DNA of 64,000 nucleotides from the NCBI GenBank assembly GCA_943788045.1, contig CALSOT010000002.1, forward strand, positions 738,310 to 802,309, read 5' to 3'. A model generated the notes under the pieces. It worked only from the letters and a program-made list of their open reading frames with translations, ran no database searches and was not told where the DNA came from. Positions 42,982 to 52,916 of the stretch are shown here, in pieces. Numbering within the stretch: position 1 is the first letter of the stretch; each line of letters begins with the position of its first letter. This DNA is from an uncultured Polaribacter sp. Its GTDB lineage: Bacteria; Bacteroidota; Bacteroidia; Flavobacteriales; Flavobacteriaceae. Made by a program: the position numbers and the translations under genes.

Positions 42982-43839
42982 TTAAACCACCATTTTTTCA
43001 ATCGGACATACTAAAATTCCCTCTGCTCCATTTAACTTTAACTCATCAATAATTTCCCAAAATTGATTTTTGCTAATTACAGTGTGTACAGAACTCCAGC
43101 CTTTTTCTGCCAATGGTAAAACAGTTGGACTTCTCATCCCAGGTAATAAAGCTAAAATAGCGTCTAATTTATCATTAGGTGCATTTAACAATATGTATTT
43201 AGAATCTCTTCCTTTTAAAACAGATTGAATTCTAAATTGAATTTTTTTCAAAATAGCCATTCTATCATTAGAGATTTTTGAAGAAACTGCTAAAACTGCT
43301 TCCGATTTTAAAAGTACCTCAATCTCTTTTAAACCATTTTTAAAAAGTGTTGATCCACTAGAAACAATATCACAAATTCCGTCTGCTAAACCAATATTTG
43401 GTGCAATTTCTACAGAACCACTAATGGTGTGTAATTGTGCATCGATATTATATTCTTTTAAATATTTTTTTACCGTTTCTGGATACGAAGTTGCAATTCT
43501 TTTTCCTTCTAAATCTTTTAATGAATTGGCTTCAGAATCTTTAGGAACAGCAATAGAAACTTTGCATTTAGAAAAACCTAAACGCTCTACAAACTCAATA
43601 TCGTTTCCTTTTTCTATTAAAACATTCTCTCCAATAATAGCCACATCTACTACTCCATCTCTTAAATACTGTGGGATATCTCCGTTTCTAAGGTAAAAAA
43701 CTTCTACAGGAAAATTTCTTGCTGCCGCTTTTAATTGATCTTTTCCATTATCTATAGAAATACCAATGTCTTTTAAGATTCTCATTGAATCTTCGTTTAA
43801 TCTTCCTGACTTCTGTACTGCAATTCTTAAATTACTCAT
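42982..43839 (-). CDS. hisG: HisG, ATP phosphoribosyltransferase (long form)
   Basis: A 285-residue long-form HisG. The catalytic domain opens RIAVQKSGRLNEDSMRIL and has DIVSSGSTL for PRPP binding; the C-terminal ACT-like domain (about 215-285, ending GAEGILVCPIEKMVV) is the allosteric histidine-feedback site, so no HisZ is needed. First structural gene, downstream of an attenuator leader. It catalyses the first step of the pathway. Confidence 0.97.
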   Translation of the reverse strand: MSNLRIAVQKSGRLNEDSMRILKDIGISIDNGKDQLKAAARNFPVEVFYLRNGDIPQYLRDGVVDVAIIGENVLIEKGNDIEFVERLGFSKCKVSIAVPKDSEANSLKDLEGKRIATSYPETVKKYLKEYNIDAQLHTISGSVEIAPNIGLADGICDIVSSGSTLFKNGLKEIEVLLKSEAVLAVSSKISNDRMAILKKIQFRIQSVLKGRDSKYILLNAPNDKLDAILALLPGMRSPTVLPLAEKGWSSVHTVISKNQFWEIIDELKLNGAEGILVCPIEKMVV

Positions 43840-43882
43840 TTTTGTTTTATTTAATGCCTGAGCAAATACGGTTTTAAATTAA

Positions 43883-43915
43883 AAAAACCCGTTTGATTTG
43901 CTCAAACGGGTTTTT
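43883..43915 (-). terminator. Attenuator terminator of the histidine operon
   Basis: On the minus strand AAAAACCCGTTTGA pairs perfectly with TCAAACGGGTTTTT around a GCAAA loop (14 bp) and runs into TTTTTTT. It lies between the leader ORF and hisG, where readthrough must be regulated if hisG is to be expressed. Confidence 0.93.
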
Positions 43916-43952
43916 AAATATCTTGATTTTATTCAATACATTCTTAGTTCGC

Positions 43953-44000
43953 TTAAGCGCAAATTTGATAATGATGATGATGTAATTGAATAAAACTCAT
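43953..44000 (-). CDS. hisL: Histidine-operon leader peptide
   Basis: A 15-codon ORF reading MSFIQLHHHHYQICA, with four consecutive CAT histidine codons, then TAA. It sits 38 bp before the attenuator terminator and 113 bp before hisG. Its position, run of His codons and the downstream terminator match the known his leader peptides of Enterobacteria. A 15-base stretch within the ORF (43980-43995) can pair with 43927-43941 near the end, and bases 43950-43958 can pair with 43900-43908 inside the terminator arm (9 bp with wobble). Ribosome stalling at uncharged His codons would leave the second pairing as antiterminator. Confidence 0.9.
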   Translation of the reverse strand: MSFIQLHHHHYQICA

Positions 44001-44017
44001 GTTTTTGTTATTTGACA

Positions 44018-44026
44018 CAAATATTA
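44018..44026 (-). promoter_or_regulatory. Candidate -7 box for the his leader transcript
   Basis: Minus-strand TAATATTTG fits the -7 element with three rather than two bases between TA and TTTG, 17 bp before the leader ATG. It is the best candidate start for the his operon transcript. Confidence 0.4.
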
Positions 44027-44149
44027 CTATTTTTTTTTAAAAATTAGAATAAAGATATTATTATTTTTATTTATCCTCAATTTTTATGAAATTCAAAATA
44101 AAAGCCACCTTAAATTTAGATGATTTTTATTTTCATAGGTTTATTTTAA

Positions 44150-44187
44150 AAAAATAAAAAAAAGCACAACTTTTTAAAGTTGTGCTT
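44150..44187 (-). terminator. Terminator of the unknown lipoprotein gene
   Basis: AAAGCACAACTTT and AAAGTTGTGCTT form a 12-bp stem with a tiny loop, followed on the minus strand by TTTTTTTTT, 28 bp past the lipoprotein stop. Confidence 0.82.
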
Positions 44188-44215
44188 CTATAGATTAAAA
44201 TTATCAAATCTTTAT

Positions 44216-44914
44216 TTATTTAGAAATTTTGATATCAGATATTTCTATTTCTCCTGTTTTACCACCAGAAAGATTATTAAAGGTGATTGCTGGAATAACC
44301 TTGCTATTTAATTCCCTAGAATCTGTAAAAAATAAATCATCATTCTTATAATATTTTATAACCTTATCTTTTAGTACAATTTTAAAACGATCTCCTAATT
44401 CATAATTATCAAAATTACTATTCGGTGCCTGCTTATTATCTTTATAATAAACTGTAAATGCTCTTTTTGAGACCGTATAATACGGTACGCTAATTCCTGA
44501 GTTAAAAATTTGTGAATATACAAAAAGATACTTATAAGTATTATTTTCCTTCTTAAAATTGGTTACATCATCTTTTAACAAGTAACCTACCATTAGTCTA
44601 GCCAATTCAGTTTGTTTAGTTATGGTATATTCTATAGTCTGACTTCCACCAATTTCTACTTCATTATCCTCTAATAACACTCCGTGCCAATTATTTAGAC
44701 TCTTTGTACTTGTAACATGAATACTGTTATCTCCTATTACAACATCAGATACATCATCATTTGCTGAAGATTTATAAATTTCAGAGAATTTTATTTCAGA
44801 GAATTTTAGTGAATCCATATCAATTTCTTCATCTTTATCTTTATCGCATGAAACAAATACTGATACGGTTAATAATAAAACAACGGCAATTTTAAAATAA
44901 TTTAAAGTTTTCAT
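44216..44914 (-). CDS. Lipoprotein of unknown function
   Basis: A 232-residue lipoprotein; the signal segment KIAVVLLLTVSVFVSC gives lipid-modified C23, followed by the acidic DKDKDEE spacer typical of exported flavobacterial lipoproteins, which may direct it to the surface. The rest is rich in beta-strands (NSIHVTSTKSLNNWHGVLL, AFTVYYKDNK, GDRFKIVLKD, VIKYYKNDDLFFTDSRELNSKVIPAITFNN) and resembles a jelly-roll/concanavalin-like fold, but I cannot assign a family. It stands alone between two terminators. Confidence 0.75.
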   Translation of the reverse strand: MKTLNYFKIAVVLLLTVSVFVSCDKDKDEEIDMDSLKFSEIKFSEIYKSSANDDVSDVVIGDNSIHVTSTKSLNNWHGVLLEDNEVEIGGSQTIEYTITKQTELARLMVGYLLKDDVTNFKKENNTYKYLFVYSQIFNSGISVPYYTVSKRAFTVYYKDNKQAPNSNFDNYELGDRFKIVLKDKVIKYYKNDDLFFTDSRELNSKVIPAITFNNLSGGKTGEIEISDIKISK

Positions 44915-45036
44915 ATATATTTAGTTTAGGCTTGCGAAACTATAGAATAATTAATTTAAAAAAAAACTTTTAAATAGATATTTTAGAAGATATAAACATC
45001 TTAAAAAATGTAAAAAACATTACCATTTTAAGCGAA

Positions 45037-45074
45037 AAAAAACCTTTGTTAAGATCAAATAACAAAGGTTTTTT
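45037..45074 (-). terminator. Terminator of the FKBP gene
   Basis: AAAAAACCTTTGTTA and TAACAAAGGTTTTTT form a perfect 15-bp stem with an 8-base loop, 25 bp past the FKBP stop; T-run on both strands. Confidence 0.9.
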
Positions 45075-45098
45075 ATTTTTTAAAAGAAATAATTTCTT

Positions 45099-45545
45099 TT
45101 ATTCTGTAATTACAGTCTCCTTAATTTCAACTACTTCAACATCAAAAATAAGATCATGACCTGCTAAAGGATGATTTCCATCTATCACAATACTTTCATC
45201 CTTAACTTCAACAACCATCAAGTTTATTTCTTTTCCGTCAGGAGATTTAGAAACTAATCCCATACCAACTTTAGGCTCCATATCTTGCGGAAGCTCGGCT
45301 TTGTTTATTTCTTGTATTAAATTATCATTAACATCACCATAAGCTTGGTCTTTTGCAATTTCGATAGTTTTCTTTTCATTTAATTTCATATCAATTAAAC
45401 CTTTCTCAAAACCAGGAATTAATCTTCCTTGTCCCAAAATAAATTCAATTGGCTCTTTTCCTTCAGAAGTATCAAAAATTTGTCCGTTTGATAATTTACC
45501 GGTATAATTTACTTTAATGGTGTTGTTCTCTTTTACTTGACTCAT
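45099..45545 (-). CDS. SlyD-like FKBP peptidyl-prolyl isomerase
   Basis: A 148-residue FKBP. VKVNYTGKLSNGQIFDTSEG is the first half of the domain, followed by LGQGRLIPGFEKGLIDMKLNEKKTI, the insert-in-flap region (about 70-120) typical of SlyD, then GNHPLAGHDLIFDVEVVEI. The metal-binding His/Cys tail of E. coli SlyD is absent. No signal peptide, so it is cytoplasmic. A general folding helper. Confidence 0.9.
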   Translation of the reverse strand: MSQVKENNTIKVNYTGKLSNGQIFDTSEGKEPIEFILGQGRLIPGFEKGLIDMKLNEKKTIEIAKDQAYGDVNDNLIQEINKAELPQDMEPKVGMGLVSKSPDGKEINLMVVEVKDESIVIDGNHPLAGHDLIFDVEVVEIKETVITE

Positions 45546-45959
45546 ATTATAGTAATTAAAAAAATATTTTTAGTTTATCCATTCACTAGTAGCCATAATC
45601 GAGCCAAAGAATTAAAAAACTGACATAAAAGGATACAAAACGCCCCATAAATTATAAAAACTTAAACAAAAAGCACTTCACCCCTGTTATAATAACAAAT
45701 AGTATTTTTTTATTTCTTAAAATTCAATTAGATAAATTTTACCATATCAGTAGTTATGTCAGTTTTGATTAAATTAAGGACTATAAATCTGACAACTCTG
45801 TTTCTTGTAAATAAATATTTACATATTAATATTGGTCTTTTTACTTGATGTACTTTTAACTCAAAAAAGTTAATTTAGCTTTTCTATCATTTATTTGTTT
45901 TGAAAATTTTCTTTAAAAGTTTGATAACAAAATTCATATGCTAAAAAAATGAAAAAGAA
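45546..45959. other. Intergenic region before sbcD containing a 151-bp inverted-repeat element
   Basis: The perfect 13-base inverted repeats AAAACTGACATAA (45616-45628) and TTATGTCAGTTTT (45754-45766) bracket 125 bp without an open frame. Each is next to an ATTAA, on the left side directly and on the right side after one G. This could be a small non-autonomous element. The remainder is A/T-rich and shows nothing I can name. Confidence 0.6.
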
Positions 45960-47162
45960 ATGAAAATACTGCACACGGCCGATTGGCATTTGGGACACAG
46001 ATTACATGATCAATCTCAAACTGAAGAACAAATTTTATTTTTAAATTGGATTGAAGGGTACATCATTGAGGAAAAAATTGATATGCTATTAATTTCAGGT
46101 GATGTTTTTGATACCGGTTCTCCATCGAATCAAAGTTTAGAAATGTATTACAGTTTTTTAGTAAAATTAAAAGCGACTAATTGTAAATCTATAATTATTA
46201 CAGGCGGAAATCATGATTCACCAGGTACTCTAAATGCGCCAAAACATATCTTAGATGCCTTATCTATTAAAGTTGTTGGAAAAGCAACTGAAAACATAAA
46301 AGATGAAGTCTTTAAAATTGAACTAAATAAAGAAAAAGTTATTGTTGCTGCGATTCCTTATTTACGCGATGGTGATATTAGACGAGCTGTTGCAGGTGAA
46401 ACTTTTGACGAATTAACAGATAAGTATAAAACTGCCCTAATTAATCATTATAAGGCTGCTGCCAACCATTGTAAATTGATAAATACAACCCAAGCGCCTG
46501 TAATTGGCATGGGGCATTTATTTGCAATTGGTGGTTCTGTATCTGATAGCGAACAAAATATCTATGTAGGTTCATTAGGGCATATTGGTGCAGAAGATTT
46601 TCCTACCTATTTTGATTACATAGCTTTAGGACATTTACACAGACCTCAGATAGTTGGAGAGAATGATAAAGTTCGTTATTCCGGATCTCCAAATATTTTG
46701 AGCTTCAGTGAAATTAACTATGAAAAAAAAATACTTGTTTTAACACTAGAAAAAAATAAAATTAGTGATATTAAAGATGCTGTAATTCCATGTTTTAGAA
46801 ATTTCTACAAACTAACAGGTACTATTGATGAATGCATCAATAAGTTTCCGACTATTAAAACCAATTCTTACGCATTAAAACCTTGGGTAGAAATTGCTTT
46901 AAAGGAATCATCTACTGTAAATACCGATGATTTAAAAATTGAAGCTGAAAAGTATGACTTTGATATATTAAAGATTGCTTTAAAAAATCAGAGAAGGCAT
47001 AAAGGAATTGAAGAGTTGTTGGCAGAGACTAAATCGATTAAAGAATTGCTTCCTAAAGAAGTTTTTAAACTAAAATGTCAAGAAATGAATTATGAATTAG
47101 ACAAAAACCCAAAAATTTGGGATGCTTTTAATGAAGTTTTACAATCTGTTAAAAAGCAATAA
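45960..47162 (+). CDS. sbcD: SbcD, exonuclease subunit (Mre11 family)
   Basis: A 400-residue calcineurin-like nuclease. Metal ligands D8 and H10 in TADWHLGH, D48 in SGDVFDT, GGNHDSP and the downstream GHLFAIG and GHLHRP are in order. The C-terminal capping region is present (about 280-400). With SbcC it cleaves hairpins and DNA ends. The two genes are 12 bp apart. The protein length is typical. Confidence 0.96.
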   Translation: MKILHTADWHLGHRLHDQSQTEEQILFLNWIEGYIIEEKIDMLLISGDVFDTGSPSNQSLEMYYSFLVKLKATNCKSIIITGGNHDSPGTLNAPKHILDALSIKVVGKATENIKDEVFKIELNKEKVIVAAIPYLRDGDIRRAVAGETFDELTDKYKTALINHYKAAANHCKLINTTQAPVIGMGHLFAIGGSVSDSEQNIYVGSLGHIGAEDFPTYFDYIALGHLHRPQIVGENDKVRYSGSPNILSFSEINYEKKILVLTLEKNKISDIKDAVIPCFRNFYKLTGTIDECINKFPTIKTNSYALKPWVEIALKESSTVNTDDLKIEAEKYDFDILKIALKNQRRHKGIEELLAETKSIKELLPKEVFKLKCQEMNYELDKNPKIWDAFNEVLQSVKKQ

Positions 47163-47174
47163 GAGCAGTTCGTT

Positions 47175-50100
47175 ATGAAAATTTTAAAAATAGAATTACA
47201 AAATATAAATTCATTAAAATCAACAAATCCTATAATTATAGATTTTGAAAACGAACAATTTAAAGATGTTGGTTTATATGCGATTACTGGAGCTACAGGT
47301 GCAGGAAAAACAACTATTTTAGATGCAATAACCATTGCTTTATATCATAATGTACCTCGTTTTAACGGTACAAAAGGCACTTTGCGTAATGTGGTTAGTC
47401 ATGGCGCTAACAATGCCTTTAGCAGAGTTACTTTTGAAAACAACAATAATATTTATGAAGCAAGTTGGAGTGTTCGATTAGGCTCTAATACAGGAAAGAA
47501 ACTTTTAAATCCACAAGAAAAAGTAAGTTTAAAAAACTTGTCTTCAGGTAAAATTTTAGCAGATCAAAAAAGAAACCTACTTGTTGAAGTTGTTAACGTA
47601 ACTCAATTAAATTATACTCAATTTTTAAGGTCTGTTATGTTGGCACAAGGCGAATTTGCTTCTTTTTTAATTGCCAAAGGACCAGAAAAAGGAAGGTTAT
47701 TAGAACAAATTACAGGAGAACAGATTTATAAAAAGATTGGTCAGGGTATTTTAGATCGAAAATCTCGTGAAGATGCTAAGTTAAAAGAAATTCAATCTAA
47801 AATTAATGCTGATGATGTTTTGTCCGAGGAAAGAAAAACGGAATTAACAATAAAAGATAAAGAACTAGACACTAAAATTATAGCTACAGAAAAAGAAATT
47901 GCTAAAATTAACTTGATTATTAACTGGTATCAAAAATTTCAAGAGTTGACAAAAGAATCTGAAAGTTTAAATACCAAATATGATAAATTAGGTCTTTTTA
48001 TTGAAAAGCATCGTTTTGAAATAGAGCTATTAAATTTAAATGAAAAAGCAGAACCATTTAAAGAGCTTATTCAGAATTTTAATGGAAATGAAAAAAGTAG
48101 TATCGCAAAAGCAAATCAATTAAAAGAATTAGAAGTACAATTAACACTACTTAAACCAAAAATAGAAGAATTAATAGCAATTTCTAAAAAGCAAACTGCT
48201 GAATTAGAAACTACAGATAAAGAATTTACGTCTTGGTTGCCAAAACTTGAATTGATTACCACTTTGGACAATCAATTTAAAAATGAAACCGAAAATAAGC
48301 AAAAAACGAATCTGAAATTAGTTGAATTAAATCAGCAAATTGAGACGAATGTAACTGAGCAGAAGAAATTAATAGCAACATTAAATCAGACTGAAGCTGC
48401 TCTTAAAATTGATGAAGCATTTGTTCTTAATTACAAGTTTTTAAAGGAAGTAGATTCAGAAATATCAAATTGGGCAAGTGAATTAACCGTTTTAAAAGGA
48501 AATAAAGAAACACTAAAATTAGACTCTCAATTTATTATTAGTAAAAAGAATGAAGTTGAAAAAACCACTTCTGAATTAGAAAAGTATCAAGAAATTCTTG
48601 AAAAAAAAGTAGCTGAGCTAAAAGTGATTGAGTCAGAAGGGCTAAAGCTTTCAATAGAGTTGTCAAAAAATAAATTAACGGATTTATTAGCTCAAAAAGA
48701 TACGTTAACTAAAGAAGAATCAACTTGGAAACAATTTAAAAACTTTGCAGAGCACGCTGTTAAATTAGAAAAAAGTCACGCTCAATTACTACAAAATCAA
48801 AAAGTATTTATTGTAGAATTAAAAGCAACATCGGAAAAAATAAAAGTAAAAAATACGGACATTGAATTGCAAGAAAAGTCTGTAATTGATGCCTCTAAAA
48901 TTTTAGAGTTAGAAAGAAGTGTTTTAAAATATGAAGCTGATCGTAAAAATTTAATTAAAGGAGAACCTTGCGGATTGTGTGGTTCTAAAGAGCATCCATT
49001 TACTGAACAATTAAACGTAATTGATGTTTCTAAAGCTGATTTAGAGTTAAAATCACGTGAAGAAAAATTACAGCTGTTTATCAATTCTAAAACAGATTTA
49101 GATAAAAAGGAAGTCGAAGTAAGAACGAAAATCGATAATTTACAGATTCAAATCAATTTAATAATTGAAGAGCTAAAAACGATTCAGGCATCAGCAAAAC
49201 AATTAGAATTGAATTGTGAATTAACAGATACAATTCAAATTGAAACTCATTTAAAAGCAGTTCATGTAAATTTAGCAACTATAGATGAAAACCTAAAAAC
49301 AGCACAAAAGTTACAAGCGAAAAAAGATGCATTTTCAAAAAGTGTTGAAGTATATAAAAAAGAAGAAAGTAAGTTAACAACAATAATTGCAACACTTAAC
49401 GAAAAGAATAAAAACTCAAATACAACAATTGAATCCAAAAATAAATCAATTACCAATTTAACCAAAACCTCTATTGTTTTAAAAAATGACTTAAAAACAA
49501 AACTAGCAAAATTCAACTACGAATTACCTTTGGTTGAAGAAACAAATGTATTTATTGATCAATTAAAAGAAACAATCACTAATTATAATAAAAAGGAAAA
49601 GAATTTAGAGGCTTTAAAGGCAAATATTACTGTTATTCATACAAATAATAACAATATTAAAAACCAACTAGAAGCATACTTAAAAACTCAAAAAGATTTA
49701 AATAAATCAATTAAAGATGCAGATATTAAATTAGAACACCTAAAAACAAAGCGTATTGGTATTTTACCAATGACTATTTCTGTAGAAAGTAAAAGAGAAA
49801 GCCTACAATTACTCAATAAGCAATTGATTGAAAAAGTTGAGAACAGCAAAAAAGAGTTACAGAAATTATTAGATTCAAAAACAGAAAAAGATACTTTAAA
49901 AACTCAAGGTATAAAAGAGCAAAAAGAATTAAGTGAAGAGTTAATTATTTTAAATTCAGATTTTGAAGCAAAAATAAAAACAAGTGCATTTGAATCTAAA
50001 AAAGAAATTGAAAAAGCTTTATTATCTCAAGAAGATAAATTAAAATATACAAAATACAAAGAACAAATAAACGAAGCGAAGTCTAAATTAAAAACTTTAA

Positions 50101-50828
50101 AAGAGGCGAATGTAAAAGCAATATCAACATTAAATGCCTCAAAAAACTTTGAAAATTTAGAATCAGAAAGTAAAGTCACTCTAGAAAATTTTAAAGCTCA
50201 AAAAGATAGCTTATCCGCTGAAAAAGGAGAAGTAAAAGAAGCTTTCAGAAAAGACCAAGAAATTAGAAATAGAAACAGAGAAGTCTCTTTAAAGATTGAT
50301 GTACAAAACGAAATTTGTAAAGTTTGGAAAGAGCTTTTTGCAATTATTGGTAATTCTAAAGATGCGTTTAATGTTTATGTACAACGTTTAACATTAAAAC
50401 ATTTATTGGATTTGGCCAATGTTCATTTATATAAATTGAATAAGCGTTACTCTTTAAAAATGGAAGAAAATTATAAACCAAAAGAAGAACTTAATTTTAA
50501 TTTGATAGACCATTATCAAACAGATCAGGCAAGGTTGGTGGATACTTCTAGCGGAGGAGAAAAATTCATAATTAGTTTGTCATTGGCTTTAGGACTGTCT
50601 GATTTAGCTAGTAAAAATGTAAAAATTGATTCCCTTTTTATTGATGAAGGTTTTGGAACTTTAGATAGCAGCTCGTTAGAAACCGTAATTTCGACTTTAG
50701 AAACGTTACAATCTCAAGGAAAGATGATTGGAATTATATCTCACGTAGAAAATTTAAAAGAACGAATTCCAACTCAAATACAGATCACAAAAAAGAATAA
50801 CGGAGTTAGCGAGGTTGAAATAGTATAG
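47175..50828 (+). CDS. sbcC: SbcC, ATPase subunit (Rad50 family)
   Basis: A 1217-residue SMC-like protein. Walker A GATGAGKT is at 39-46, the zinc hook CGLC (C599 and C602) lies in the middle of two long Lys/Glu-rich coiled coils (about 190-600 and 605-1040), the signature SSGGEKF lies near 1123 and Walker B SLFIDEGFGTLD near 1152. The central hook and the head motifs are all intact. It acts with SbcD in processing hairpins and stalled forks. Confidence 0.97.
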   Translation: MKILKIELQNINSLKSTNPIIIDFENEQFKDVGLYAITGATGAGKTTILDAITIALYHNVPRFNGTKGTLRNVVSHGANNAFSRVTFENNNNIYEASWSVRLGSNTGKKLLNPQEKVSLKNLSSGKILADQKRNLLVEVVNVTQLNYTQFLRSVMLAQGEFASFLIAKGPEKGRLLEQITGEQIYKKIGQGILDRKSREDAKLKEIQSKINADDVLSEERKTELTIKDKELDTKIIATEKEIAKINLIINWYQKFQELTKESESLNTKYDKLGLFIEKHRFEIELLNLNEKAEPFKELIQNFNGNEKSSIAKANQLKELEVQLTLLKPKIEELIAISKKQTAELETTDKEFTSWLPKLELITTLDNQFKNETENKQKTNLKLVELNQQIETNVTEQKKLIATLNQTEAALKIDEAFVLNYKFLKEVDSEISNWASELTVLKGNKETLKLDSQFIISKKNEVEKTTSELEKYQEILEKKVAELKVIESEGLKLSIELSKNKLTDLLAQKDTLTKEESTWKQFKNFAEHAVKLEKSHAQLLQNQKVFIVELKATSEKIKVKNTDIELQEKSVIDASKILELERSVLKYEADRKNLIKGEPCGLCGSKEHPFTEQLNVIDVSKADLELKSREEKLQLFINSKTDLDKKEVEVRTKIDNLQIQINLIIEELKTIQASAKQLELNCELTDTIQIETHLKAVHVNLATIDENLKTAQKLQAKKDAFSKSVEVYKKEESKLTTIIATLNEKNKNSNTTIESKNKSITNLTKTSIVLKNDLKTKLAKFNYELPLVEETNVFIDQLKETITNYNKKEKNLEALKANITVIHTNNNNIKNQLEAYLKTQKDLNKSIKDADIKLEHLKTKRIGILPMTISVESKRESLQLLNKQLIEKVENSKKELQKLLDSKTEKDTLKTQGIKEQKELSEELIILNSDFEAKIKTSAFESKKEIEKALLSQEDKLKYTKYKEQINEAKSKLKTLKEANVKAISTLNASKNFENLESESKVTLENFKAQKDSLSAEKGEVKEAFRKDQEIRNRNREVSLKIDVQNEICKVWKELFAIIGNSKDAFNVYVQRLTLKHLLDLANVHLYKLNKRYSLKMEENYKPKEELNFNLIDHYQTDQARLVDTSSGGEKFIISLSLALGLSDLASKNVKIDSLFIDEGFGTLDSSSLETVISTLETLQSQGKMIGIISHVENLKERIPTQIQITKKNNGVSEVEIV

Positions 50829-50873
50829 CTAACCTGTTTTGTAAATAAAATCAAAATTTTAAAAACTTCATAA

Positions 50874-50903
50874 AAAAAGCTCAAGTTAAAACTTGAGCTT
50901 TTT
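50874..50903. terminator. Bidirectional terminator between sbcC and typA
   Basis: AAAAAGCTCAAGTT and AACTTGAGCTTTTT pair over 14 bp with only two loop bases, between convergent genes. Confidence 0.9.
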
Positions 50904-50946
50904 AATTTATAAGAATCATTCTGTATCAGAATAAAATAAAACGTAA

Positions 50947-52719
50947 TTATGCTTTAAACACTATTTTACGCATACGTAAACTTTCTGGAGTAACCTCTAA
51001 ATACTCGTCTGCTTTAATGTATTCCATATTTTCCTCTAAAGAGAAATCTACTTTTGGAGCAATTTTCATAGCATCATCTGTACCAGATTTGCGCATGTTT
51101 GTTAATTGCTTTCCTTTAATTAGGTTTACAGCCAAATCATCAGATTTTGAGTTTTCTCCAATAACCTGACCAATATAAATCTCTTGATTAATATCAATAA
51201 AAAATACACCTCTATCTTGTAAACGGTTTAATGCATATGCTGTTGCTTTACCTGCTGCAGAAGAAACAATTGCTCCTTTTACTTCTTCAGTAAAATCTCC
51301 TTTATATGGCCCGTATTCACTGAATCTATGGTTAATAATTGCAGTTCCACCAGTTGCTGTTAAAATTCTATTCCTTAAACCAATTAAACCTCTAGATGGA
51401 ATTAAAAACTCTAAATGTTGTAAATCTCCTTTTGGCTCCATAACTAACATATCTCCTTTTCTTAGAGACACTAGGTTAATTGCTTTAGAAGCCATTTCCT
51501 CAGGAACATCAATAGACAATGTCTCCATTGGTTCATGCTTTTTACCATCAATTTCTTTTATAATTACCTGTGGTCTTCCCACTTGTAATTCATAACCTTC
51601 TCTTCGCATAGTTTCAATTAAAACAGATAAATGTAAAACTCCACGTCCAAAAACGTTAAATTTATCTTCGCTGTCAGTCGTTTCAACTTTTAATGCAAGA
51701 TTCTTTTCTAATTCTTTAAATAAACGATCTCTTAAATGACGAGATGTTACAAATTTACCTTCTTTACCAAAGAAAGGAGAGTTGTTAATCGTGAACAACA
51801 TACTCATTGTAGGTTGGTCAATTTCTGTTCTTGGCAGCGCTTCTGGGTTTTCTAAATCTGCAATTGTATCACCAATTTCAAATCCTTCAATACCAGTAAT
51901 TGCACAAATATCTCCACAAGGTACTTTTTCTACTTGAACTTTACCCATTCCTTCGAATACGTGTAATTCTTTAATTCTTACTTTTTTCGTAGAACCATCT
52001 GCTTTACATAGCATGTAATCTTTACCTACTTCTAAATCTCCTCTAAAAATACGTCCAATTGCAATTCTTCCTGTAAATTTAGAGAAATCTAAAGAAGTAA
52101 TTTGCATTTGTGGCGTACCTTCATTATACTTTGTTTCTGGAATTGACTCTAGCACAGCGTCTAATAAAGGAACGATATTATCAGTTTCGTTTTTCCAATC
52201 AGTAGACATCCAGTTATTTTTGGCAGAACCATAAACTGTTGTAAAGTCTAATTGTTCTTCTGTTGCTTCTAATGCAAACATTAAATCAAAAACTTTTTCA
52301 TGAACGATATCAGGAGTACAGTTTTCTTTATCTACTTTATTGACAACAACAATTGGTGTTAATCCTAACTCTAAAGCTTTACCTAATACAAAACGAGTTT
52401 GTGGCATTGGTCCTTCAAATGCATCAACTAATAATAAAACACCATCAGCCATTTTTAATACACGCTCTACTTCTCCACCAAAATCGGCGTGACCAGGAGT
52501 ATCAATTACGTTAATTTTTGTGTTCTTGTAATTTACAGAAACGTTTTTAGAAAGAATAGTAATTCCTCTTTCACGCTCTAAATCGTTATTATCTAACAAT
52601 AAATCTGTACGCTCTTTACGTTCGTCTAAAATTTTAGCTTGATCTATAATTTTATCTACTAACGTTGTTTTACCGTGATCGACATGGGCTATAATAGCGA
52701 TATTTCTAATTGGTTGCAT
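50947..52719 (-). CDS. typA: TypA/BipA, translational GTPase
   Basis: A 590-residue EF-G-like GTPase. G1 is [10 protein letters not shown]3 [11 protein letters not shown] and G4 NKVDKE; domain II, the EF-G-like domain V and the TypA-specific C-terminal domain follow (ending [16 protein letters not shown]). It binds the ribosome and helps large-subunit assembly under stress or cold. Length is a little below the usual 600 or so but all domains are present. A good promoter lies upstream. Confidence 0.97.
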   Translation of the reverse strand: MQPIRNIAIIAHVDHGKTTLVDKIIDQAKILDERKERTDLLLDNNDLERERGITILSKNVSVNYKNTKINVIDTPGHADFGGEVERVLKMADGVLLLVDAFEGPMPQTRFVLGKALELGLTPIVVVNKVDKENCTPDIVHEKVFDLMFALEATEEQLDFTTVYGSAKNNWMSTDWKNETDNIVPLLDAVLESIPETKYNEGTPQMQITSLDFSKFTGRIAIGRIFRGDLEVGKDYMLCKADGSTKKVRIKELHVFEGMGKVQVEKVPCGDICAITGIEGFEIGDTIADLENPEALPRTEIDQPTMSMLFTINNSPFFGKEGKFVTSRHLRDRLFKELEKNLALKVETTDSEDKFNVFGRGVLHLSVLIETMRREGYELQVGRPQVIIKEIDGKKHEPMETLSIDVPEEMASKAINLVSLRKGDMLVMEPKGDLQHLEFLIPSRGLIGLRNRILTATGGTAIINHRFSEYGPYKGDFTEEVKGAIVSSAAGKATAYALNRLQDRGVFFIDINQEIYIGQVIGENSKSDDLAVNLIKGKQLTNMRKSGTDDAMKIAPKVDFSLEENMEYIKADEYLEVTPESLRMRKIVFKA

Positions 52720-52741
52720 TTGAATATTCTTAAATTTCGTG

Positions 52742-52774
52742 CAAAAGTAGTTGTTTAAAAGTGATTTATAGCAA
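52742..52774 (-). promoter_or_regulatory. Promoter of typA
   Basis: On the minus strand TTG (52772-52774) is followed by 22 bases and TACTTTTG (52742-52749), within the range for the Bacteroidota promoter. It ends 23 bp before the typA ATG. Confidence 0.6.
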
Positions 52775-52916
52775 TTCTAGATATATTTTTTTGAATTTCT
52801 GTAAATTATTGACCAACTGCAAACCTCCAAATAGTAGCGTTAACAATTGAAACGATAAACTTTTTTATTTTTCATGAAAATGATATAAGCTAACCAAAGT
52901 CATACACGAAATAAAC

